From positions 1 through 61,642 of the forward strand of contig JAIWNE010000156.1 in assembly GCA_025331445.1 (NCBI GenBank): DNA of 61,642 nucleotides, given 5' to 3'. A program made the position numbers and the translations under genes. Shown piece by piece: positions 11,087 to 21,364 of the stretch (positions are counted from its first letter, which is position 1; each line of letters starts with the position of its first letter). The DNA comes from Blakeslea trispora. Taxonomy: Eukaryota > Mucoromycota > Mucoromycetes > Mucorales > Choanephoraceae. The notes under the pieces were generated by a model, which saw only the letters and a list, made by a program, of their open reading frames with translations, had not been told where the DNA came from and did no database searches.

Positions 11087-11546
11087 GTTGAGGACACTCA
11101 CATAATAAAGCAAAATCATACTTGAAGTAGTGAAGACAAGGATCTCATTATAGACTTGCTCGCACTGAAAGATAGAAATAGCTAAATAAATGGACATTCC
11201 AATTATTGTCACTCTCACACAATAACTATATCAAAACCATGCTCATAGCACTTAAATCGTATTGCTCCTATATTACAATTATTTTATTTTCTTATTTAAG
11301 CTTAGTCGGGATCATAAATCGTCAGGTACAGAGAAGTCCTGTCAAAAGAAATTTCTTTTCGATTAAATTACCAGTCCTTCAGCAAGATTAACTGTCCGCT
11401 TCATTTAAGTATAAATAGGCATCAAGTTCATTAGATTATTAGTCCCTTCTTCTATTTTTCATAAATAAAAGTCCATACAAATTCTCACAGAATTTATCCC
11501 TTGTTCTTATCGATAATACATTCATATAACAACTACCTTTCCAACA
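11087..11546 (+). repeat. 5' LTR of element D
   Basis: Starts TGTTGAGG and ends TTTCCAACA. Near-identical to 16654-17114, differing by about one indel and one substitution. Contains an AGTATAAATAGGCATC core promoter-like block near 11408 and an AATAAAAG polyadenylation-like signal near 11464. A 61-codon open stretch within the LTR is probably fortuitous. Confidence 0.9.
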
Positions 11547-11562
11547 TTTTTTTCTGTGAATT

Positions 11563-14500
11563 ATGTCTGACATTAACAACACCACTACCCCTGCCAACAA
11601 TGAAGCTACTGCTTCTTCTACCCCTCTTTCCTCTCTTGATTCGGACGCCATTTTGAGCAGTCCTATTCCTTTGCTTGACGATTTAGAATCAGTCATGTCT
11701 ATGGACACTGCCTTCCTTCCTCTTGATGAGAGAAGTACAGAGCAGATTATCACTGACGACCTCTTGCTCTTACGCGGAGAGTTGAAAGTTCATGTTGAGG
11801 CTTTTAGTCGCGCTCGAGCTATCGGAGACGATGCTCAAGTTGATGCTGCACTCCAGAACATTGAAAAAACCAAGCGCAGAATTGCAGCTATGGAAGGAAG
11901 TGCCAAGTTTCTTGAAGAGCGATCGATCGCTACGCCTAGTGTTGGAGCTAGCAGTTCATCCCCTTCAGTTTCTGTCAACTATTCTTCTTCGTCCTTGGGC
12001 TTGTCTTTAACCCATAGAGACTTACCAAAGTTCCAACTGGCCTCCAGTTTGGTCAAACCTTTCCCCCATGATGAGGTATATGAGTCTGTGGATCACTTTT
12101 TGACTCGTTTTGAGTACATTATTAAAGGATCATCCCACCGCGATATTGAGCAGGTGTGGCAAAAATTCCTCCCTCTTTGTTTGCCATATGGCGATACTGC
12201 TTGGGTTGAGAATGAGCTGTTGAAGTGTGACAATTGGGCTCAAGCTAAAGAAGCTTTTAGAGAGCACCATGGGTCTCAGCACTCTATCAGACAGTATACT
12301 GATCAAGTTTTCACCATGCAGATGACCAGTAAGGAATCAATCGCTGACTATTCTAAAAAGTTCTTAAAGGCTGTATATAATGCTGGACCTCCTTTGAATG
12401 ATCCTCGCATTGCAGACCGATTTCTAACCTCATTGATAGGACCTGTTCAAACCTTGATCAGAGTCACTACTGCTAGAGTTGGTAAGGATAAAAAGAAAGA
12501 TAAAAATTGGACCGTGGAGTATCTCACACAGGTTGGTCGTGAAATTTTAGGTGATGATACATCCATGTATCAAGATGTTGCTGCAGTGATGCCCCAAATG
12601 GCTCACATGCAGAGACAATTTCACGCCTCTTCGAGCAGACACGCACCTGAGCCAAGACATGGCAATGACCGCCGCCGTTTCCACCCCTACAACAACAACA
12701 ACCGCAGGAACCAGAGTGAGAAGAAGTACCATTGTGTACACCATGGTACCAACGGTACACATGGTACTGCCAATTGCTTTTCCATTAAGAAAAGAGCAGA
12801 TGATGAAAAGAAGCCTAAGAAATGTTACCGCTGCCAAGAGCCTTGGAACAAGGACCACAAGTGCCGCAAAGGCAAGGAGCGTCAGGTCTTCGCTGTTAAC
12901 AGCAGAAGAACCGACGATGGTGATGATGATGACGTCGTTCGCGACAAAGATGCGTTGAGTAAGGTCTCCAGTCAAGTTGACACTGTCATGGAGGACCTGA
13001 GCTATGACTGTAAGTACCAGACAAAAAAGAGAATAATTGAGAGCGAAGCTAAAGCAAGTGCATTTAACTTACTGACTCCTATTAGTGTAGAGAATGCCAA
13101 GATGATGGGCATGGTGGACACCGGCAGTGACACCAGCTTTATTAGTAAAGCATCTTTACTTCAGAAATTAAAAATAAATAAAATAAATAAGATTTCTGGT
13201 ACATATAATTTTCTGTCAAATAATAATGATGCATCACGAATTGGTATAACAGATCCTTTGAAGTTTAAATACTCTAATGGAATCGTTTTTGAACATTCAC
13301 TTGAAGTTCTAGAATTTAACTTAGGATTTGAATTTGATATTTTATTGGGCACAGATATTTTACATAAGATGAATATTGGCCTAACAGGTGTTGCGTTTCG
13401 AATTGAAGGTGAACACTCTCATTCAGATACTGCAGATGCTGATGATCACATTTTGAAAAACATAAACCTCGAGCATGAAAATACTTTTGAGCCTGACAAC
13501 TCTCCGGCTGGAACTGTTGATCAACGTGCCACATTTTTCAAAGCCATTGAAGGTGTCATAGAGGCAAATAAAAACATTCCCAAATCTTCATACTGCCCTA
13601 TGCCTGAATCCATCATATACTTACCGACCAAGGAAGGTGCGACAGCTTATAGACGTCAATATCCAATTCCACATGCTTTAAAACCGGTACTTGATAAACA
13701 AATCAAGGAGTGGCTTGAGGCAGGTACAATTGTAAAATGCCCAGTAAACACATCCTTTAATAGTCCTCTATTGTTGGTTCCTAAGAGAGACAAAACAGGC
13801 GCTATAGTGAGTCATCGAGCTTGCTTAGACGTTCGACTTCTGAATCAGATTTTACCACCTACTTTTAACCATCCTGTACCTTTGGTCAGAGATATATTTG
13901 ACAACTTGAAGGGCAAAAAATATTTTAGCACCATTGATTGTACTGAAGCTTTCCATCGTTTTAAGATCAATCCAAGTGATTCACACAAGTTGAGTTTCAC
14001 ACATGATAACATCCAATACTCTTTTGTAAAGGGTTGTTTTGGTTTAAAGATGTTAACCTCGCAATTTCAAAAGTGTCTTGCAATTTTATTTGATGGTATG
14101 ACTTGTGTACAAAATTCTGTCGATGATTGCATCGTTGCCAGTGAAACACTTGAGCAGCATATTAAAGATGTCAAATCGGTACTAGAAAAGCTTACCTCTG
14201 CAAATCTAATTATCAATCCAAAGAAATGCGTATGGTTCCAACATTCAGTACGACTCTTAGGCTTTGTAGTTGATGCTACAGGCACTAAAGTAGATCGTAA
14301 TAAGTTGACAAATGTACAGAATTGGCCTGTCCCAAACAAGAGTCATAAGCAAGTACAACAATTTATGGGACTAATCAACTATTTTCGTGATTACGTACCT
14401 ATGATTTCTAGAGTCGCCGAACCCATCACTCGATTGAGCCACGCTGCCAACATTACGGAGTTATGGGGTGATGAGCAGACCAAAAGTTTCCAAGCTTTGA

Positions 14501-15303
14501 AAGATATCTTGCAATCCAACTTGTTGTTGCATTATCCTGACTTGAACCAAAAATTCTATGTAGCCACAGATGCATCCTTATATGGTGTAGCAGCTGTCTT
14601 GTATCAGAAAGATGATCAAGGGCGCGATAAGTATGTGAGCTTTATATCATCCTCCTTATCACCCTTGCAAAGACGATGGAGTACCACTAAGAGAGAGTTG
14701 TATGCTATTGTCTTAGCACTCAAGAAATTTCGCAAATTTCTTTGGGGCACCCATTTCACAGTATACACAGATCATAAGGCACTGATCTACCTTCACACTC
14801 AGAAAATCGCAAATCCAATGATGATCGGGTGGATGGAGACTTTGCTAGATTTTGAATTTGATGTTATTCATATCCCTGGTATACTGAATAAGCTTCCTGA
14901 CCAACTAAGCCGTTTGTATCCACCTTTAGATGATGAACACAAACTGGTGGAGGATAGTGGCAGAAGTAATGCAGTGAACAGACCTACTATAAAAAGAGTT
15001 GTCATGCGCAAAAAAAAGTTTAGCAGAGATAGACGTATCAATGTACTCGCTACTCGCCTAATCGAATCCAAACAAGATGTAACTGATTACATGACTCCTC
15101 CAGAACACGAGAGAGATGCTATTCTAAGAGAAACACATGCTTTTGGTCACTATGGCTACCAATCAATTGTACGTGAATTACACAGTCAAGGAATGCATTG
15201 GACCAACATCTATGATGAAGCGAAAGAGTTAGTCACTAGTTGTAAAGAGTGTCAGAAGCACAACATAAATAGAAGAGGATATCATCCCTTAACAAACTTG
15301 TAG
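11563..15303 (+). CDS. element D Gag-Pol polyprotein (Gag, PR, RT, RNase H, INT zinc domain), truncated by frameshift
   Basis: 1246 codons from ATG 16 nt after the 5' LTR. Approximate residues: coiled Gag 1-400; zinc knuckle near 418 (CYRCQEPWNKDHKC); retropepsin near 518 (VDTGSDTSF); RT 680-960; RNase H near 1001 (ATDASLYG); integrase HHCC domain about 1190-1240 (HAFGHYG...CKECQ). Gag and Pol are one continuous frame here, unlike element I. The RT box reads SVDD, where the family has YxDD or FxDD, which should weaken or abolish polymerase activity. The frame ends at 15303 through a 1-nt deletion; integrase resumes downstream in other frames. Confidence 0.85.
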   Translation: MSDINNTTTPANNEATASSTPLSSLDSDAILSSPIPLLDDLESVMSMDTAFLPLDERSTEQIITDDLLLLRGELKVHVEAFSRARAIGDDAQVDAALQNIEKTKRRIAAMEGSAKFLEERSIATPSVGASSSSPSVSVNYSSSSLGLSLTHRDLPKFQLASSLVKPFPHDEVYESVDHFLTRFEYIIKGSSHRDIEQVWQKFLPLCLPYGDTAWVENELLKCDNWAQAKEAFREHHGSQHSIRQYTDQVFTMQMTSKESIADYSKKFLKAVYNAGPPLNDPRIADRFLTSLIGPVQTLIRVTTARVGKDKKKDKNWTVEYLTQVGREILGDDTSMYQDVAAVMPQMAHMQRQFHASSSRHAPEPRHGNDRRRFHPYNNNNRRNQSEKKYHCVHHGTNGTHGTANCFSIKKRADDEKKPKKCYRCQEPWNKDHKCRKGKERQVFAVNSRRTDDGDDDDVVRDKDALSKVSSQVDTVMEDLSYDCKYQTKKRIIESEAKASAFNLLTPISVENAKMMGMVDTGSDTSFISKASLLQKLKINKINKISGTYNFLSNNNDASRIGITDPLKFKYSNGIVFEHSLEVLEFNLGFEFDILLGTDILHKMNIGLTGVAFRIEGEHSHSDTADADDHILKNINLEHENTFEPDNSPAGTVDQRATFFKAIEGVIEANKNIPKSSYCPMPESIIYLPTKEGATAYRRQYPIPHALKPVLDKQIKEWLEAGTIVKCPVNTSFNSPLLLVPKRDKTGAIVSHRACLDVRLLNQILPPTFNHPVPLVRDIFDNLKGKKYFSTIDCTEAFHRFKINPSDSHKLSFTHDNIQYSFVKGCFGLKMLTSQFQKCLAILFDGMTCVQNSVDDCIVASETLEQHIKDVKSVLEKLTSANLIINPKKCVWFQHSVRLLGFVVDATGTKVDRNKLTNVQNWPVPNKSHKQVQQFMGLINYFRDYVPMISRVAEPITRLSHAANITELWGDEQTKSFQALKDILQSNLLLHYPDLNQKFYVATDASLYGVAAVLYQKDDQGRDKYVSFISSSLSPLQRRWSTTKRELYAIVLALKKFRKFLWGTHFTVYTDHKALIYLHTQKIANPMMIGWMETLLDFEFDVIHIPGILNKLPDQLSRLYPPLDDEHKLVEDSGRSNAVNRPTIKRVVMRKKKFSRDRRINVLATRLIESKQDVTDYMTPPEHERDAILRETHAFGHYGYQSIVRELHSQGMHWTNIYDEAKELVTSCKECQKHNINRRGYHPLTNL

Positions 15304-16519
15304 CCCACAGGCCATTTGATCATATTGCTATTGACTTGGCTGGACCTTTACCTGTCACTGAAGAGGGATATGTTTATCTCCTAGTGTTAACAGACATATG
15401 CACAAAGTACATAGTGATTAGCCTTTGAAGAAGAAGCAATCAGATACTGTAGCTAAAGAGTTGATTAACATCTTTGGTGATTACGGATTTCCTCGAATTA
15501 TTCAGAGTGATAACGGTACCGAGTTTAGAAATATGTTGATGAACAATTATCAGACAACCTTGGTATTGACAGAGATATTCTACCCCATATCATCCCAGGG
15601 AAATGGAAGTGCAGAAGCCAGTGTTAAAATAGCTATGAATACTTTAAGAAAAATGATTGAGTCAAATGGTAGAGATTGGAAGCATTACTTACCCATTGTC
15701 CAACTTTGCATTAATCGTAATATCAAAAGCAAAACGCTGAGCTCGCCATTCTCTCTCATGTATGCGCGCAGAGTTAACATACCTGACGACTATAATGATC
15801 ATAAAAAACATCCTATGCCAATAGACACGATGACACTTCAGGAGTTAGAAGAACGTGTAGAGTACTTGGAAGAAATTGTGTTCCCTGCTATTATGGAAAG
15901 GACTCGTAGAATTAACGAGGAGTATAGCATGAGGTACAACAATAAGAACATGTTGGTTGATATTCCTGCTGGCACACACGTTATGGTTCGCTTGAAAAGC
16001 AGAGCTAACAAACTTGCCCCTATCTATGAAGGTCCATATACTGTAACCCGAAAGAATAAAGGAGGTTCCTATGAGCTGAAAGATGAGCAGAATGAATTGT
16101 TACACCGTAATTACACGCCTTCTGAACTCAAGGTAATAAATATCGATGAGTCCAATATTGAAGATGAATATTATGAAGTTGAAGAAATTAGAGACCATCG
16201 AGGCGACGCTGGCAATCGAGAATATCTTGTGAAATGGGCTGGCTATGGTGAAAGAAGTAACACATGGCAGAAAGCTAACGATTTTCAAGACCCAACATAT
16301 GTTCAACGATATTGGGATAAGCTTGAGAAAAAGCACGATTCAAAACACGTTAGGAAAACGAAATCACAGATAGAAGAGGCAGATGCCAAAGCCAATGACA
16401 GAGCTGAAGACGAAAAAAAGCACAAGATCTCTGAGAAAAGAAAAAGTCCCGGTAGCATCTCCAGAGAAGATAGACTACTGAAGAGACAAGCACTTAAAGA
16501 AAAATCCAGAAGAAAATAA
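15304..16519 (+). pseudogene. element D integrase core and chromodomain, frameshifted from gag-pol
   Basis: From 15300 the frame shifted by one gives HRPFDHIAIDLAGPLPV, the first DDE aspartate region, and ends near 15428. A further 1-nt loss near 15421 moves the remainder into the frame open from 15425 to 16519. That part holds QSDNGTEFRN (second Asp), GNGSAEASVK (Glu), the integrase C-terminal region and a chromodomain (YYEVEEIRDHRG...YLVKWAGYGERSNTWQKA), then a Lys-rich tail. Two frameshifts make this copy non-autonomous unless they are sequencing errors. Confidence 0.8.
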
Positions 16520-16653
16520 ATGAAAATATTTTGCGACACTATGGCTGTCAGCGGTATATAAATTAGCTGCATATAATTGATCTGCGTGAAGACATGAGCA
16601 TAAATTATGCACTTGCCGAATCAACATATTATGTTGAATCTGGTGGAGGATAA

Positions 16654-17114
16654 TGTTGAGGACACTCACATAATAAAGCAAAATCATACTTGAAGTAGTG
16701 AAGACAAGGATCTCATTATAGACTTGCTCGCACTGAAAGATAGAAATAGCTAAATAAATGGACATTCCAATTATTGTCACTCTCACACAATAACTATATC
16801 AAAACCATGCTCATAGCACTTAAATCGTATTGCTCCTATATTACAATTATTTTATTTTCTTATTTAAGCTTAGTCGGGATCATAAATCGTCAGGTACAGA
16901 GAAGTCCTGTCAAAAGAAATTTCTTTTCGATTAAATTACCAGTCCTTCAGCAAGATTAACTGTCCGCTTCATTTAAGTATAAATAGGCATCAAGTTCATT
17001 AGATTATTAGTTCCTTCTTCTATTTTTCATAAATAAAAGTCCATACAAATTCTCACAGAATTTATCCCTTGTTCTTATCGATAATACATTCATATAACAA
17101 CTACCTTTCCAACA
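16654..17114 (+). repeat. 3' LTR of element D
   Basis: About 461 bp, TGTTGAGG...CCAACA, preceded by polypurine tract TGGTGGAGGATAA and followed by the TSD CTTTG at 17115-17119, after which element E's RT resumes on the minus strand. Confidence 0.9.
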
Positions 17115-18238
17115 CTTTGGAATGCTCTGCAGTCCATACTTCCTTGATATTGGAATGATTTTTGAGTTTGTTCAGAGGAGCCTTCAAGGTGGAAATGCGA
17201 GGTACATGCTCACGAAAGTAATTGATCACACCAAGTCGATGACCTAACTCTTTCGAGTTTTGGACCGTTTCAGGCCAAGATAATACGTTGGTAACCTTGC
17301 GCATATCCAGAGTAAGTGCATCATGAGAAAGTCGAAATCCTAGAACAAAGATTGATTTCTGCATGAGATTGAGTTTTTCATGATTGATGCGAAGATTGGA
17401 TCGAGTGAGTCGAGATAAGACTGTTTGTAGACAGCGAACATGGTTGTCGATACTATCATCGGTAGCAACGTAGATGTCGTCAATGTAATGAACACAATAA
17501 TCCAAGTCAGCAAAGAGACTGGTGATGCTTCGTTGTACCACTGAGGATACGTTGAGCAATCCAAATGGAGCTCGTCTGAATTGATATTGCAGGCCGCTAG
17601 GAGCCGTGAATGAAGTAACAGGTCTATCACATCGACGGATGCGAAAACTGTGAAAGCATGCACTAAGATCGATGGTAGTGAAGAGCGAGAATTTGCTCAA
17701 TTTACGATGCAAAGTGCTGATCAAGGGTAATGGAAATTTATCCATTTGTGCGGGATCAAGGCTTTGATTAACAAGACGACAATCAAGTACAGTACGTACC
17801 TTTTTTGGATCTAATTCACCTGTTACAGGGGATCGCTTTAACACAGTGAGTAAACTGGAATTGAAAGGATTGTTTGGAGGTGCGCGTTCAATGACATTGC
17901 CCGAAATCCATTCTTGTACTTGTTTTTCAACAGCTTCTAAATGACATTCTTTGATTGCATATTGTCTACGATAAGCTGATGTAATACCTTTTTCAGAGGA
18001 AGGCGTATTTCACTTCCTGGTATGTTACAGTAGTTTGCAACAGGGATATTTCTGTTGGCTTGTATAAATGGTTCGATTTGATCCATCATTTGCTTACGCT
18101 CGGTCTGTGTACCAAAAGGATCATTGTTGGGTGTAGATGGGTTTGGATCAATAGGAGGTAGAACAGGACCAACCTTGTTTTCCCAATCCATGGCGATATT
18201 GGAGATTTCAATACCCAAAAGATATATCAAATCCATGC
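17115..18238 (-). pseudogene. element E pol, end of protease and reverse transcriptase, with one frameshift
   Basis: Reads leftwards from the J insertion point. It opens with the end of the retropepsin domain (GIEISNIAMDW), a linker, then RT with HYIDDIYVA, an intact YxDD box, and the RT thumb/connection (LGVINYFREHVPRIS). Near 17990 a run of A residues carries a 1-nt slip: the upstream frame ends in RLPLKKVLH, while the conserved continuation (ITSAYRRQYAIKEC) is one base out of frame. Upstream coding continues across J at 21369. Downstream coding continues across D at 11086. Confidence 0.8.
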
Positions 18239-18856
18239 TATACTGTTTGACAGCTAAAAAAAATAATAAAAAAAACACAAGTAGATTTAAAGGGGTTTAT
18301 TCCAATACAAAAGTAAAGTGAATCTGATCTAATCCTACTTCTAAATTATCTCTCTATTTATACTTTTCGAAAGCTAGGATGATTTATAATATCTAGATTA
18401 TTGTTGATCGTATATTAACATGATTCCTTCGATGTCGATAACGTGCCTCTGAACTTAAAACTACAAAAATATTGTTAATATTCAAAAATCTTCACATAAA
18501 AACTTTCATATAAAAAATAAAAAACTGAGTGTATAACTCTGTTGAGAAAACGTTTCTGAACACAATGATCCACTCAGTTTCTGGAATTTCATATAAAAGT
18601 TTTTATGTAAAGGTTTTTGAAAGTTGGTCGGTTTTTCAAAATTTAAGCTGGGGAGATATAGAGGGGACCAAGGAAATGAAACAGGTCAATGTACTGCTAA
18701 AGATTTGAAAGACCGTTATGTATATTTGTGTAACAAATGGAAGCCAATAAAAACTGTGTATAGCAATTTTTGTGTTCCCTTCAGATTATGGTGATTATTT
18801 TTAGGAACTGACATCCATATAGCAAAAGTTTTCCTTTATCCAACTTATTATTAAAT

Positions 18857-20433
18857 ATGCCCTTCCCAAGCAAAAGAAAAGCAAGATTCAACGCCCAGAA
18901 AAAGGACGCTAAAGGAAAATTCTTGAAAGAGAATGTTCCTGAAGTTATTTCTGAAGAAGTAATTGAAATCAATGAAGATTGGGAAACTTTGGGTGGTGAA
19001 ATGGATATGTCAGCCCTTTCCCGCCTTAGAGATAGTGTATCCTCTGGTGAGAAGAGAAAGATCCACTACACCAAGGACTCAAGAACCACAAAGTGGAGAA
19101 GAAAAGTGGAGTCCAGCAAGGTAGACCCCAAATCTACCTTGTTCAACTTTGGTATCACTGTTGTCAACAGTGATATCCAGGAACAAAATGAAAATGAAGA
19201 GCAGGATGCTGAAAACAAGCTGACCCATCCTCAAAGGGAACTGATCAAAATCAGTGATTGCATCGAGTTGTTGCGTGAGCAAGTGAAGCCTGAAATGAAC
19301 CAGAGAATGGAGGGTAGCTCAGTAGGTTCATACAACCAATACCGCTTGTACTCTGTTCTCATGTACTTTGAACTTCGTTTGGAAGGAACGAAGATGGGCA
19401 AGGCATCTCAGAGAGTACCTGAACTTTTCTGGCCAAGCTACTCAAAGGATGCCCGCTCAAGAAGCATCATGAGTTGGGCAAAGGAATACCTTGAGCACAA
19501 TGATCTCTCCGATCATAGCCAAGGTGTTCACACCAAAAGGCAATCCTTCTTGAGTCACAACGACGTAAAGATGCAAGTTGTGGAATATATGCAGAAAACA
19601 AAGCCTGCTGAAAGATTGCTTGTGGCCATCAAGGACTTCATTGAATATGAAGTAATCCCTTCTTTTTTGGGTGTGCCTGGAACTGTTGCCATCTCTACCA
19701 TCAGCAAGTACTTGCACGAATGGGGCTACTCTTATGGCAACAAGAAGGGCCTCTTCTTTGATGGACACGAACGAGAAGACATGGTGAAATACCGCAAAGA
19801 ATGGGCTCTACGAATGGTAGACTACATGCGTAAATCTGAGTTCTACGAAGGAGATCAAAAAGAAAATGTTCTTGAACCAGTTCTTCTGGAGGGTGATGAG
19901 AAGGTTGTATTCGTCACTCATGACGAATCAACCTTTTACGCCAACGATGGCAAAAATGACATTTGGAGTTTGGAAGGTGAATCTTCCATCCGCAAAAAGG
20001 GGCCTGGATCCTCCATTATGGTAAGTGAATTCCAGTGCCCCTGTCATGGAACGATGAAGTTGGGTGGATGGACCTCCCATAAGCTTTTCAAAGCTGGAGA
20101 GAGTAGAGACGGTTGGTGGACTCATAAAGACATGGTCTCTCAGCTGGACTATGTCATTGGGCTGTTCGAAAACTTACATCCTGACTGCCGAGCTGTATTC
20201 CTGTTTGACAACAGTTCAAACCATGGTGCTTACAGTGATGACGCATTGGTTGTAAGTCGTATGACTCTCAACGAGAAACCATGGTCTCTGACTGATAAAT
20301 ATCAGTTCAGAGACACAACCGTCAAACTCTCGACCGGTGAGCTTCTTCATCAGTCATTTTTTTTATGAGAAAGAAATCTCTTCTCATGACTCAAAAGGTA
20401 GACCCAAAAACAAACGAGTCAGATATTTTAAAG
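18857..20433 (+). pseudogene. IS630-like DDE transposase, exon 1, with 1-nt slip in a T8 run
   Basis: ATG at 18857; Lys-rich N-terminus and a helical region around residues 130-300 that may contain the DNA-binding domain. The DDE fold begins with VTHDEST (first Asp about residue 355), a KKGPGSSIMVS strand, and LFDNSSNHG (second Asp about 451). The frame stops at 20368 in a run of eight T. Dropping one T reopens it through a stretch matching the expected Lys/Arg-rich segment up to a GTAAAT donor at 20434. With that single correction and the intron removed, exons 1 and 2 sum to 2073 nt (690 aa), a multiple of three. Confidence 0.75.
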
Positions 20434-20488
20434 GTAAATAGCACATGTATTTCCGAAGCAAACTCTTCTAACATCTTTACAACAACAG
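20434..20488 (+). other. predicted 55-bp intron in the IS630-like transposase
   Basis: Starts GTAAATAGC, ends ACAACAACAG. Splicing joins a split glycine codon to give the KGIKRIL segment seen in related fungal transposases (family knowledge). Size fits the other introns predicted here. Confidence 0.6.
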
Positions 20489-20985
20489 GAATCAAACGAA
20501 TCCTTGAAGAACGTGGTCAATGGCTTGGTGACCTTGAAGGCAAGGCGTGGAAGCTTCGTTGTGGTGCCCCTGAGCCAGGTTTGAAGTCTATGTGCTGCGC
20601 TTCCCATTTCCTGGGAAGTAGAGTGGATTTTGCAGCTCAAAAGACTGCTTTGCAAGAAGCAGTAGAAAATGCTGGCCACATTTTCGAGCTCTATCCAAAA
20701 TACCACTGCGAGTGCAATTGGATAGAGATGTATTGGGGATTGGCCAAGAGAGAGGCTAGATTGAGATGTGATTACACATTCAAGTCTCTCGAAAAAAACA
20801 TCCCCATGTTTTTGGACAATGCAGGAGATGTCAAGAAAATACGAAGATTTTTTCAACGTTGCATGAACTATATCGAAGCATATAGTAAGCACGACGATGG
20901 CAGAGAAATAGCAAAGGAGTTGAAGAAATTTCTAGAAAAAAAGTATTTGTCCCATAGAAAAGTGAGAGCTCCTCAAGACATTTAA
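20489..20985 (+). CDS. IS630-like DDE transposase, exon 2
   Basis: C-terminal exon. It encodes GIKRILEERGQW, a Cys-containing segment, then YPKYHCECNWIEMYWGLAKRE with the third catalytic residue (Glu of NWIE, about residue 603 of the corrected protein), and a C-terminal helical region. The second-Asp to Glu distance is about 150 residues, far from the 34 of Tc1, so this belongs to a long-spacer lineage of the superfamily. Stop TAA at 20983-20985. AT-rich 3' UTR to the terminal repeat. Confidence 0.75.
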
Positions 20986-21364
20986 AAGTTAAAAAAGAAA
21001 AAAATAAAACACTTGATGATGGATTGCTCTCAATCGTGATTTAATTATGCTGCTCAAAGAAAAGAAATCTCCAAAAAGATTGACAGGTCGTATGATCGAT
21101 CCATACCAAAAGCAAAAAAAATGAGTCCTTAAAAAATGAAACAATTTCTTGTTTTTGTGGTTTTAAGTTCAGAGGCACGTTATCCAGAATCTATGATAGT
21201 TCAAAGTACGCATCTAAGGTGTGGCGAGAATACTAACTTGGATAGCCTTTCGATGTCAGACTCGAAATTGGAAGCGTAAAGAATAATTATTATTATATTG
21301 AAATAGAAGGATTTGATTGGCTGATTTAAGAATATAGGTATCTATAGTTATGTAGTTCACTACA

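Larger units (their letters stand above)
11087..17114 (+). mobile_element. Ty3/Gypsy chromovirus D, full-length, inserted in RT of element E
   Basis: Complete element of about 6.0 kb with LTRs at 11087-11546 and 16654-17114 and target duplication CTTTG (11082-11086, 17115-17119). The insertion splits the RT gene of E just after its conserved WTAEHSK region. Internal region: gag-pol polyprotein 11563-16519 with frameshifts in integrase. The leader between LTR and ATG is only 16 nt, and the PPT TGGTGGAGGATAA (16641-16653) abuts the 3' LTR. Fragments of the same LTR type occur at 6920-7204, 33642-33828 and 34355-34398. Confidence 0.9.
18441..21180 (+). mobile_element. IS630/Tc1-mariner superfamily transposon, 2.74 kb
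   Basis: Terminal inverted repeats ACGTGCCTCTGAACTTAAAA at both ends, with C(T/C)ACAAAAA continuing the match, about 29 bp. Flanked by TA at 18439-18440 and 21181-21182. Internal subterminal copies of a CATATAAAAG / TTTTTATGT motif lie at 18490-18620. It contains one rightward transposase gene with an intron and a homopolymer frameshift. Longer than classic Tc1 (about 1.6 kb). Confidence 0.85.
18239..21364 (-). mobile_element. solo LTR J (about 384 bp) in protease of element E, split by an IS630-like transposon
   Basis: The two pieces, 18239-18438 and 21183-21364, interrupt the E protease between CIGM and DLIYLLG. CATGC is duplicated at 18234-18238 and 21365-21369. On the minus strand the LTR starts TGTAGTGAAC, contains AAAAGTATAAATAGAG and GGAATAAACC, and ends ACAGTATA. 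With this TSD the end is TA, not CA, as in element E's own LTR. The transposon inserted at a TA within it. Confidence 0.75.

Noticed and set aside
11206..11391. 61-codon frame in the D LTR (also at 16774)
   Set aside because: Low-complexity, spans LTR promoter sequence, and is broken in the older D2 copy; fortuitous.
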